From Cyathus striatus (taxonomy: Eukaryota; Basidiomycota; Agaricomycetes; Agaricales; Nidulariaceae): a stretch of 64,000 bases of DNA. Position numbers and translations under genes: made by a program. Where the stretch lies: contig JAOVFP010000003.1 in NCBI GenBank assembly GCA_025738555.1, positions 6,653,501 to 6,717,500 on the forward strand, given 5' to 3'. The notes beneath the pieces are model-generated. The model saw only the letters and a list, made by a program, of their open reading frames with translations. It did no database searches and was not told the DNA's origin. Below are positions 44,968 to 54,659 of the stretch, piece after piece; position 1 is the stretch's first letter; each line of letters opens with the position of its first letter.

Positions 44968-47292
44968 TTAATTATTGAGTTCATCTTCAGAAGGTGATGA
45001 AATATATTCATTTATTTCATCCTCTATTACATTATCAGTATAAGTCCCTTGAGGTGAAATATTATTCTCTACAGGACTATCTTGTAATAGTTTTAAACCC
45101 TTCTTAGATAAATCAATAAAATTATAGATATTCTTAGGCAGTTCTATTTGCCTTCATGCATAGTAAGGAATCACACAGAATGCTACAAACTTATTCTGAG
45201 CAACTGAACCATTAAGTTCAGCTAATATGTATGCACCTCCTTTTCCTCTAGAGATTACCACCATAGGTCCTAAAAATCTCAGTTTCATCTTTTGATTATG
45301 TGAAGTTTCTATTATAGAATTCCTTACAAGTACTAAGTCCCCAGGTTTAAATATATACTTCTTTATTTTAAACCTGTTAGCTATTTCTAGACATCGAACT
45401 CTATTCATTTTTTCTTTTGTGATCTGCTCTCTCATTTGTTCAATATGTGCTGTATGTTTAGCCAGTGCTTGTGCTTTCAGTCCAAATAATTCATTAGTTG
45501 TAATTGGTCTGCCTAGCCATTGTACTAACCAAGTTGCTTCTTGCAGATCAAGAGGGAGAATTGGATGCGCTCCAGTAACCATAAAGTATGGTGAACACCC
45601 AGTTCCTTTTCTTATGGAAATGTGATCAGCTTATAGTGCATGGTGTAGATGCCAGTACCATCTATTTAATTCACTATTTGTGACTTTATACAAAATCTGC
45701 TGCAAATCCCAATGTGCTCTTTCAACTTTTTCATTAGCAGAAGAGTTATATGATGAAATTGAAATTCCTTTCACATCATAATTGTCCTGAAGCCAATGAG
45801 TAGCATTAATAAATGCTCCTGCATTATTTGTAACAATTTCTCTTATACACTTCCCTATCAGCACATAATATCTTCAAAGAGCCAGCTACCAATGGTTTCT
45901 GCTGTCTGTCTTCTTAATGCTCTTGCCTCAACCCAAGAAGATAATGAACATTGTCCTGGTATTACATCTATCAAAGAGATGAAAATGATCCAAAAAAAGT
46001 ACACTATGTTAAGTTTGGATCTATCCAACTAGATCCAAGACAACAAAGATATTCTCAACCAAAGAGAGAACTATGTGGTTTGCACATGGTTCTAGAAGAA
46101 GAAAAATATTTACTATGGGGATATTGATTCTAGGACTGGATTTTACCAAGGGTTGGATAGATCCAAACTTAACATAGTGTACTTTTTTTGGATCATTTCC
46201 AAGATGTATCTACTGCAAGAACTACTGGTTCTTTACTTGAATAGTCAGGATTCCTAGTGGGGAAGCAATGTTGTACTGCTTCTTTAATCGCATTTTGAGA
46301 TGCTTGTTCTTTTTCACCCCACTCAAATATTGCATTCTTAATTACCTAAGATTTATAAGGAATAGTTGGCATTTCCACTGGTGGAAAATACTCCTCCTTA
46401 AAACTACTTCATTCAGAATCATCCCAAGCAAAAGTTTCATTTTGTTCCATCATTAAATGATGCATTAATTTTCTTTCTTCAGAAAGGAAAAAATTATCTG
46501 AATGCACATTATCAATCTTTATCTTTCTTTCTTCTGTGTAATGCCCAGTAGGAATGAAATCAGTTCGATTAGGATTAAGTTATGGCAAATCTGCTAAAGA
46601 ATCACCTTGTATATCTCTTTTTATGTGAAATTGTTCAGATAATTCTGCTAACACAGGCCCAACTTTTACACCAACTGGTTTGTATTTCTTTCCAGTAAAC
46701 ACTTCAATCTTCTTAGGTATGTTATGTTTTTTTGTTTTTACAGTTGCATTATTCATTTTTCTTTTTGAAGAAGCAACAAATTCATCCTCATAATTTTTCT
46801 TTCCTTTCATCTGTTCCAAGTGAAACTGTAATAGAACTTTGTCATTAGATGAATATGCTGTATCATTTAAAAAAATTTTCAAGTACAAATACTGTAATTC
46901 TGTCTTGATAAAGCTATCTTTCTTCAGTTCTACATATCCTTCAATACTCATTTTTCCATTTAAATCTTCAGTTATTATTAATTCTAACTCTCCTTGATCA
47001 TCCATTAAATCCTCAAGTTGAACTGAAAATTTTGTCTTTCATTTCTTTTCATTATTGTTGGCTTCTCTCCTCTGGCATAAATAGAAATAACATATCTTTC
47101 TCCTGTATTTGGATCCTTAATTGTCACAGATTGAGCATCATCTATATAATTCTTTACTTCACTTTCTGTTAAGCAGTCAAATGAATGTCCCATCAATATC
47201 TTGTAGAGTGGGTTAAATACAACATGAATTTGCATATAGGACCTATGTATGTATATAGCATGCCAGAAGATCATTATATGGGATGACTTCAA
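44968..47292 (-). pseudogene. Ty3/gypsy polyprotein, copy 1, with reverse transcriptase deleted
   Basis: Right to left: a gag/protease-side segment (FNPLYKILMGHSFDCLTESE, KDPNTGERYVISIYARGEK), then a linker (KYKPVGVKVGPVLAELSEQF). After it is the start of the reverse-transcriptase region (HLMMEQNETFAWDDSE), which passes almost directly to RNase H-side sequence (AIFEWGEKEQASQNAIKEAV, VVLAVDTSWK). Next come a MITE, integrase core (IVTNNAGAFINATHWLQ, ISSYNSSANEKVERAHWD) and C-terminus ([51 protein letters not shown]), ending at the stop at 44968. The catalytic RT core is missing, and stops include CGA-to-TGA type changes. It is inactive. Confidence 0.85.
45983..46198. mobile_element. 216-bp MITE with perfect 47-bp terminal inverted repeats
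   Basis: The left end (aaatgatccaaaaaaagtac through gatctatccaac) and the right end (gttggatagatcc through ggatcattt) are exact reverse complements over 47 bp. The interior is about 120 bp, AT-rich and non-coding. It lies inside gypsy copy 1 between RNase H and integrase sequence. The perfect arms suggest a recent insertion. I could not define the target duplication, because the outermost bases are themselves palindromic. Confidence 0.85.
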
Positions 47293-48149
47293 CCTATAAC
47301 TACTATGTGGCTTGTGGAAAGGTCTATGAAATCAACAACAGATTCAAGGAAGTTAATTTTTGATGAAGTTAATGTACCATGAAAGCTATATGCAAAAGCT
47401 TCTCTCAATTTCAAAAATAAGACTTCAGCATGTCCACTCAGTAAGCAGAATAGATGGAGTGCCAGACTCAATAATCCTCAACTGTTATGTCTAATATCAA
47501 CAAACCCCACATTGTTTTCCTCTCAATCACAAGTATGATTCAATACCTCCACAGCAGGAACCAATCAATTGTCACCCCCTCAGAGCCAACATGAGCAAAA
47601 GAAGTATTGCCCAAATCATGTATCATCACCTGGGCCCAGGAATCCCTGGGTAGAAGGGGCAATATCACAGGATATTGAGATCTCATCACTAGAAGAAACT
47701 CCAGGAAAAGGGAGTTATATCCCAGTGGATGCACATAAAACACAGTGGAGGGAAAATTTAAATGAGACTCCTGCTTTTAAATGAGATGAAGCGAAACCAG
47801 CTAAAGGATTTGTCCGTCAAAGTGAATTATCAAACTATTCTGAGAACATCCAAAGATGTAGCATATAATTTACAGGAATGTCTCAAAGTCAAAAATTCAG
47901 CCACACCTGCCAATCCAAATAAAACATCACATTACATATATTATGATGAACCCTATTCTCTAGTTGCTGCAACTTCCATTCCAAGAAGCAGAGACAAAGG
48001 GCCCCTCATCAAAATTAAGCTTTACTATGGAAATGAAGAAGTGCAGGCAGTAATTGATACAGGATCACAATTTAACATTATCAATGAACAGTTAGCCAAG
48101 AAATTCATTCACCTTTCTATAGATGTCTCCTAAGCAGTCACCATGACAG

Positions 48150-48367
48150 TGTTAAAACTATTGGACTGGACAAGGATTGAACCTGTGACCACCCATACTC
48201 ATGACTAGGTGCTCTTCCAACTGAGCTATCAGCCCTTGCCTATACACAAGCAAGAACAGGTACTTAACTAGTTGAGTGGACTACCAAGCTTGTCACTATG
48301 GCAGGGGTGCTGTAATATAATATACCTCCATAACCCAATCAAGGCTGTCAACCTTGCCAATCCAACA
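48150..48367. mobile_element. 218-bp LTR-like insert carrying a tRNA-like sequence
   Basis: The insert begins TGTTAAAACTATTGG and ends CCAATCCAACA. It is flanked on both sides by GACAG (48145-48149 and 48368-48372), and the gypsy protease reading resumes when it is removed. TG...CA ends with short TGTT/AACA inverted termini and a 5-bp target duplication are hallmarks of LTR-retrotransposon integration, so I read it as a solo LTR of a miniature retroelement. A tRNA-like sequence occupies 48162-48235 on the minus strand. Confidence 0.75.
48162..48235 (-). tRNA. tRNA-derived sequence, CAU-like anticodon, probably non-functional
   Basis: On the minus strand this 74-nt stretch has an A-box TAGCTCAGTTGG, a D-stem GCTC/GAGC, a B-box GGTTCAATCC, a T-stem ACAGG/CTTGT and acceptor strands GGGCTGA/CCAGTCC with one mismatch and a G-T pair. 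The anticodon arm pairs poorly, with CAT in the loop region, suggesting a methionine-tRNA ancestor. The weak anticodon stem and its place within an LTR-like insert argue against a working tRNA gene. The internal RNA polymerase III boxes may still act as a promoter. Confidence 0.65.
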
Positions 48368-49083
48368 GACAGGCGCAAATGGTGGTGAAGGAATGCTAGC
48401 TGGACTTATAGAGAATATTGAATTAACAAGTGGAGGACTATCTACATGAGCCAATTTATATATTAAATCAGGAACCCCCTTTGAAAAGGGAGTACTTTTT
48501 GGTCACCCATGGCAATGAGATCATAAAGTATCTATTGAAGAATGCAATGATAGAACATATATTCATATTACAGATCCTCATCCTGGTGGTAGACAATATG
48601 AAATATGTGCACTGCAGGAAGAAAACTTTGCTAGATTATCCAGAAGACAGGCATATGCAGTAGTCACAGATAAAGAAACATCTATTCCATCTCACCAGCC
48701 CCAAGATAATCCATTGGTCACTCCTATTGCATCAGCAGAATCACCTATACTTGCCTATAGTCCATTAGTCATGGGTGTTACATCACCAGTAGCACTCAAA
48801 GCAGAAGAAAAGGACATAGTAATAGACTATTTGTCATTACCAAACTTAATTTCCAGACCAGATCAGCCAGTGGAGATTTCACTTACATCAGCAGAAAACA
48901 TTGGCATTATTCCCTTGGAAAACAATGCAAGAATTGAATTAAACAATTCTTGTAATTGGAAAACTATTGTCTTTGAGCCACCTGACCACAATGAAGCTAA
49001 TTATAGCTCATTCAATGACAATGTAGAAATCTATTTTAATAATTCTTTGAATTATAACAATGATTTTACTGTGAAACAATAGA

Positions 49084-50679
49084 AAAAGCGGAATAATGAT
49101 ATAGTGCAGCAATGTTCCCATGATAATTATAAGGATAATGAATCACCAAAATCACAGTCCCACTTGGAAAATTCACACAATGACATTATGTTATGAGAAC
49201 TATCTGATATGGATGATCACACAGAATTTTGGTTGGAAAATTGAGATGTGCACTTCTAAAGGAGAAATTTAAGAGAGATTTAAATAGAAAAATGTGACAT
49301 AGAGACTACAGATAATTCAGAAAGTCACTCCTAGCACCACCAGCACTCAAGCTAAACCAGTATTACCCACCATACACATTCCTCAGCCAGCCAGTTACCA
49401 GAATGCCTACCATGCTGCTTAATGGTGGCCCCTTGGTACTTGGCAATAGAACTGCCACCAAGTGATATTGGCAACAGGACCCCTTTTGAGATTATCAGAG
49501 ACAGTGTCAATGTGGCCCAGAGCTGCCGATCAGATTGGAGAATGCCTAATTTCATTAGGCCCTATCTCATACTATCTTGAATTTATTTACTAGTTCTGCA
49601 ACCTCATGTATACTGTCTTGTATAAACCATATAATAATGCCACTTCTAATATATTCTATCTTCATAGTGTGTTGATGTGATGGGTTCTGCCTCAGGACAG
49701 CCAGGCTTCAATGCATGAGGAGTAGCTGGATCCATGGGAGTATCAGGATTGTTTTTGAACTTGACAAAGAATGTGAGTTGGGAAGACATCTGTCTATCCC
49801 TTCAGAATCCTAGTGAAGTTGTGAAAGAAATTTAGAGTGAGGGGTAACAAACTCAAATTGAAAGAATGTAGATACAAGTATTTAAGTAGAATTACTTGAG
49901 GACTATGTGTGAATATAAAAATGAAATAAAGTGTGTTTTATGCAAGCAAATTACTTACTCTACAGGTGTTGTTAGAATTATAGTTGGAATTTGGATCTAA
50001 TTAGCTGGAAGCCTGTGGTAGTCTATCAGTTCCTCCTTTTGCTCTCCCCTCTATTTCCTCCCTATCTGATTTGGATGATTTGGAGTTGGCATTGATATGT
50101 TTGTCTCCCACCACATAGTCCACACACTTCAATGCCCATCTCTCTTAATGCCCACATTGTCAATATCAAAGCCACTTTGATGTTCACCTCACCCACTGCC
50201 ACCCACCCTCAAGATAATCACCATGTTGCCCAGCTCTCAGAACCTGGCATCTCAATGTCACAGGCATCATGTGTTGTGTCTCCCCCCCCACTTACCTCAA
50301 CTTCACTACTCTGTGTCATTGACACCACAATGCCCCTCACTTTAAGTATGTGAAGCTCATTAATGCAGCATCAGATCAAAATGAGTCAAAATTAAGCTCA
50401 GTCAAGTGAATTCAAGAAAGTCATTCTGGCAGGAAAGTTACTACTATCAATAGAGTTATATACTATTCTCCTAACAGCTCTTACTCTTTAAATAAAATTC
50501 CAATACATCTCAAGAATAATGAAATTGTGGACCAATACTTCATTGGAACAATTTTGAGTGACTCAGGGAAAACTCCTGTTCAATGGAAAGCTTGCCTAGA
50601 ATGGCTTGTTTTTTTACCATTTGACCCCATGCTTGAAGGTCCAATCCAGAGTAGTGGAAGTCTGAATTAAATATATTTA
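49084..50679. other. Decayed retroelement flank, no intact gene
   Basis: Gag-like scraps are visible at about 49330-49580 (VLPTIHIPQPASYQNAYHAA then LGPISYYLEF), and a Ser/Pro-rich frame is at 50132-50353. The rest holds nothing I can name. This is probably the remainder of one or more gypsy elements between copy 2 and the hAT gene. Confidence 0.4.
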
Positions 50680-53359
50680 TTAGTATATAATTTTATGTGC
50701 AAAGCAGTAGAAATTACAGTTTGAGCACCAAAAGTGGTGAAAGTCAGCCATTTGGGCTTTAAAAGTTTGTGAACTCATGTTGTGCTGCAAGTGATTAATC
50801 TGTAAATGGCCTGATGAGAAAGCTTGTTCACAATCAACAGAAAATGCTACAACTCAATTAGAATTTTAATTACTAAAATAATGGCATTTGACTTACTGGG
50901 AGCTGAGCAGAAGTCCAAGCCCATACATGAAACATATGGCTGGCCACTGAATACTCTGAGTATTGTTCCAATACTTCATATATCCACCTATATTCACAAT
51001 GGAAGAGGTAGGAACCAAGGGGTCTGTAAGATATCTTTCAATGCTATCAATAACTGGTGGTAGCTTAATACCCAGAAGTGAATATTTCAAAAGTCGGATC
51101 TTTTATCAAAGTCAAATCAAAGTTAGCACAATAAATATTTATAAATGTTTAAATACCTGTGGTATTTCTGACTCTATCTCTTCCCCTTCTCCATCTGGTG
51201 CATATTTCTTTTTTCAACAATCAATAACAGCTGTTTTAATATCTCTAATTTCACTTGGCTTGCGTCCATTATTTTTAAACCATTTCAATTTACGATCTGG
51301 GCATATAACTGCAGATAAATGTAATCAGAAGATAGCAAATATAATAACTGACAAAAACATATACCAATTGCAATCAAGTAAACATCACAATCATTTGTAA
51401 ATATTGAGTATTTTTCCAGAACAAGAAGAGCTGCCTGTCCTGCAACACGAATAACATCTGCAGCATCTGTATCCTGTTTGACAATTTCTAGTGACTGCTG
51501 AATACGTTCTAGTTCAGGCAAGGCATCTACTATCAAAGGAACCTCTTCTGTGAAGAATAGTTTTGTAAATGTTTGAAATAGCTATTGCAAACTAATCAGA
51601 ATAATATTTAAGATGAACTTTCAATATACCAATAGAACTTCTTCAACTTCACATGCAAGTTCCCACTGCCTCTCTGATAATTGAAATTGCTGCAACTTAT
51701 TGATGGAATTTCCAGTTAGTTGTTCAATCACAGGCTGGAAAAATATATGTGAAGATAAACAAGCAAGGTCTGAATTCCAGCGGGTTGGAACACATCGATC
51801 AAGAGTTCTAGAAGTACCACTGAGGTCTTTATCATATTTGACAAGCATGTCAAACTTCTCTTTTACTATTGTTGCATTATGAACCCGGCAAGCCAATCTT
51901 GCTACCTATGAAGAAGTCAGAAAGCAGCTATTTATAATTATAAATGAATATACCTGAGGAAAAATTCCCAATGCAATTTTTGGAGTTGCCTCTCCATGTT
52001 TTCGATTTGATCTGACTGTATTTGCTGCTATTTGGATAGCCTTCTTCTTTATTGGCTGTCTGAAGAAGAAAGCTATGAAACTCTAAACATTGTATCAGTT
52101 AAAATATTTATTTCTGAAATATAATCCATCTACCTTTGCAACTAAATTGATAATATGAGCAAAGCATCTAGTTTGGGATGACATTCCTTCAAATTCTGGA
52201 AGATAATCAGGTAGACTATGAGCTAGACCATCACAGTTAGCTGCATTATCCATGCAGAGCACATGAATTTTAAGGCCAAAGTGCTTTATACAATCAGCCA
52301 GAACCTCTGCAAGGTATTGACCATTATGGCTTTTGGTAAGCCTAATTGTTGACCATCAGTATATGATAATATAATGTTTGAAAGTTGCTTACCAAATAAA
52401 CTCCAATACAGCATGATGAATGACTTCATCCACTTACTAAATAACAACTACACCAAGATAAGAAATGATGATTAGTGCAGTCCATCCGTCCAAAGCAATA
52501 TAAACTGAAATTCCTAATTTCTGTTAACTATGAGTATGATTAATTTTAATTCATATGAGATTTAATTCCTACCAAAAAGTACTCCTTAACATGCTTTGAA
52601 AACTCAATGTATAAAGCATGTATGTCATAGCTAATTGTAATAGGAAGTGGAATTTTGGTACCAGGACATAACATTTCCACTTCCTTCTGATATTCTTCAT
52701 CCAAAACAAAGTTGAATGGATGATGGTGCTTAGCACATTGAAGAGCAATGAGTGCATGATGGGCTGCTTCAGAATACTGTAAGGAAGGAGTGATAGCAGA
52801 CTTTGAAGACGTAGTGAGCTGTGGGCCACTGAAGTGTGCATCACAAATATCCATATATTTGCATAAATTGCTTGTGCCATCTGCTGTATTCAGTCATTCA
52901 CATGTATGTGCAGGATGTTCTTCTGGAGTCCTAGTTTTGCATCTAAATACAAGGTTTATAACACCTGGTTGGCCATTTGCTCTTGGTCTGTGCTGGATAG
53001 ATACATTGTAGTGATCATATGCATTAGACCGCCAGGTAGCACATGTGCCTTCTAATTTAATTTTTGGTAATTTTGTGGATTATTTAGGCAGGCTGTAACT
53101 CACCTAGAATATCTTCATCTGACATATCTCATATCTCAGCATCACTTTTTTTTGATGGCTTAACTGCATTCTTCTGTTGTCTGCTTTTGATAGGAGAAAT
53201 AATAACTGGAGCAGTAATAACACCAGATATGTCTTCTGGAGTTGGTGCATGAAACATGTTTCTCTCAGAGACAGCAGCAACATCACTACCTGGTACTGCT
53301 GGTTGGGTAGTTGGTGCTTTGGCGGAGTGACCCTTCCCGCATGTACCCTTAGGTGGCAT
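50680..53359 (-). pseudogene. BED/hAT transposase, nearly full length, decayed
   Basis: Start at 53359 (MPPKGTCGKGHSAKAP). After an intron, a BED-type region (GVINLVFRCKT, HPAHTCE, TSNLCKYMDICDAHFSGP) is followed by KYSEAAHHALIALQ-like helices. Catalytic-core landmarks are VYIALDGWTAL (about 52490), VLCMDNAANCDGLAHSLPDY (about 52240) and CVPTRWNSDLACL (about 51790). The insertion domain follows (NKLQQFQLSERQWELACEV, VDALPELERIQQSLEIV), and the C-terminal dimerisation motif is VDCEQAFSSG with HLQHNMSSQTFKAQ (about 50850-50760), ending at 50680. Short GT-AG introns fit the domain boundaries. TGA codons interrupt DAEI-DMSDED, HTCE-LNTAD and AVIDC-KKKY. The last is Trp in relatives. It encoded a cut-and-paste transposase, now inactive. 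Confidence 0.85.
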
Positions 53360-54084
53360 GATATAAAAGTGCAGAGTAGGAATGAAAATGATGGGGAGTC
53401 GATCTCAGAGTCTCGAAGCACTTCAGATTCTAAAAATACATCTTTGATGACATGCCAGGTCACTAGTTAGCTGAGTTTAAAAATTACTTCTAAATTTATG
53501 TATGTATAATTACGGATATGGCAGGATCCACAGATAATACCATACTTTATCCAAACAGATATATATCTGTACAGTAAACCGGATATGGTTATATAACTGA
53601 TTTTTGGCTAACCATGTTAGTCCCTAGGTAGGAGTATATATAGCTTCTTGATACTATTGTTCTATTGTCTCATAAATTAATTACCACTGCCTTGTCTCAT
53701 TAATTAATCACTACTGTTTTGCCTCATGTCTTATTATTCTATTGTCTCCCTCTGACTCTGTTGTCAAAAGAGTGTACTTATCAATTGATGCATCTGGTGT
53801 GTGTGCTGGTGGAAATTGTGTAGGAGATGGATTGTGAGACCTCTCAGGAGTGATAGACTTGCTTGGTAATGGTGTACTGTGATTGCTAGCTGCTAGAGTA
53901 GATGCTTTGGATCCTCTTGAGGCATCTCTGTCTCATGTTTCACATATAGGTCTATTATGATGACACTCCATCAAATTTCAATACTACTAATACTACTAAT
54001 TAGATGATGAGACATTTAGTTACCTTAGGAGAGTCATAGTTACTCCTGCTGTTTACCTGTGCTTGGTTGAATTTCTTCACTACT
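53360..54084. other. Stretch without a supportable gene
   Basis: Contains a TATA-like tatatatagc (about 53636) and repeated tctattgtctc / tcattaattaat words, and may include an LTR remnant. I found no clean ends, so it is left unassigned. Confidence 0.35.
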
Positions 54085-54293
54085 ATACTTCAATACTAAT
54101 ACTTGTACTTTGCTTTATTACTAGTACTATTACTATACTTTACTAGTATACTATACTAATGAAGTGGCTGACCATACTAAGTACTAGTGTTACTACTATA
54201 CCTCAATACTAATACTTGTAGTCTGCTTTATTAGTATACTATACTAATGAAGTGACTGACCATACTAAGTACTAGTGTTATTACTATACACTT
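54085..54293 (-). repeat. Complex satellite, inverted copy
   Basis: Reverse-complement copies of the long unit at 34650-35480 (tatactaatgaagtggctga, ccatactaagtactagtg, caatactaatacttgtag). Only about 1.5-2 units are present. Confidence 0.85.
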
Positions 54294-54378
54294 CAATACT
54301 TTGCTGTAACTGTCTGTACTTTAGAACTCTGAAAACACTGCATCCTGTCTGATCTGCACAGTTAACTAGAGTGCCACT
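54293..54378 (+). repeat. Left arm of an inverted repeat flanking gypsy pol
   Basis: Matches the reverse complement of 57427-57510 over about 85 bp (tcaatactttgctgtaactg, tctgtactttag, tctgcacagttaac). Part of it also occurs at 34342-34396. The pair brackets the 3-kb segment holding the second gypsy family. Confidence 0.75.
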
Positions 54379-54659
54379 GTGGAGGAAGTAGATGGTATAC
54401 TGGTGTAACCCAGTATTATACTTATAATTAAACTTACTTCATTTCTTTTATCATTTATCTTTAATTACCTATTTCTATGTACTCTAACTTTATATCTACT
54501 CATTTCTATCTGCTTACTTTGGTTTTACAATGCACTGTGCAAACAGTGCACTTAGATTTCTATATTTTCATTCTGTGTGTGGACTTAGAGACATGGTACA
54601 GCACTACCAAATATTGGGAAGCTGGTGCCAAGCAACACATGATGTGCATATGTGCTGTC

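Larger units (their letters stand above)
47560..49083 (+). pseudogene. Ty3/gypsy gag C-terminus and protease, copy 2
   Basis: Plus-strand reading: GSYIPVDAHKTQWRENLNET, then (TGA) DEAKPAKGFVRQSELSN. After a frameshift comes KDVAYNLQECLKVKNS, SHYIYYDEPYSLVAATS, PLIKIKLYYGNEEVQAVI and the aspartic protease motif DTGSQFN (48057-48077). The 218-bp insert (48150-48367) interrupts it. Beyond it the protease continues (ANGGEGMLAGLIENIELTSG), with two TGA codons, into TYIHITDPHPGG-like sequence and a Glu/Asn-rich tail to 49083. It belongs to the same family as the minus-strand copy that starts only about 270 bp to the left. No pol follows it. Confidence 0.8.

Noticed and set aside
48162..48235. Functional tRNA-Met gene
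   Set aside because: The anticodon stem pairs poorly, the acceptor stem has a mismatch, and the sequence lies within an LTR-like insert. I keep it only as tRNA-derived.
564..53359. Possible alternative genetic code in which TGA encodes Trp
   Set aside because: Several broken genes have TGA at likely Trp positions, but others have it at likely Arg positions. TAA and TAG stops and frameshifts also occur, and plausible gene ends use all three stops. Decay by transitions explains the pattern without recoding.
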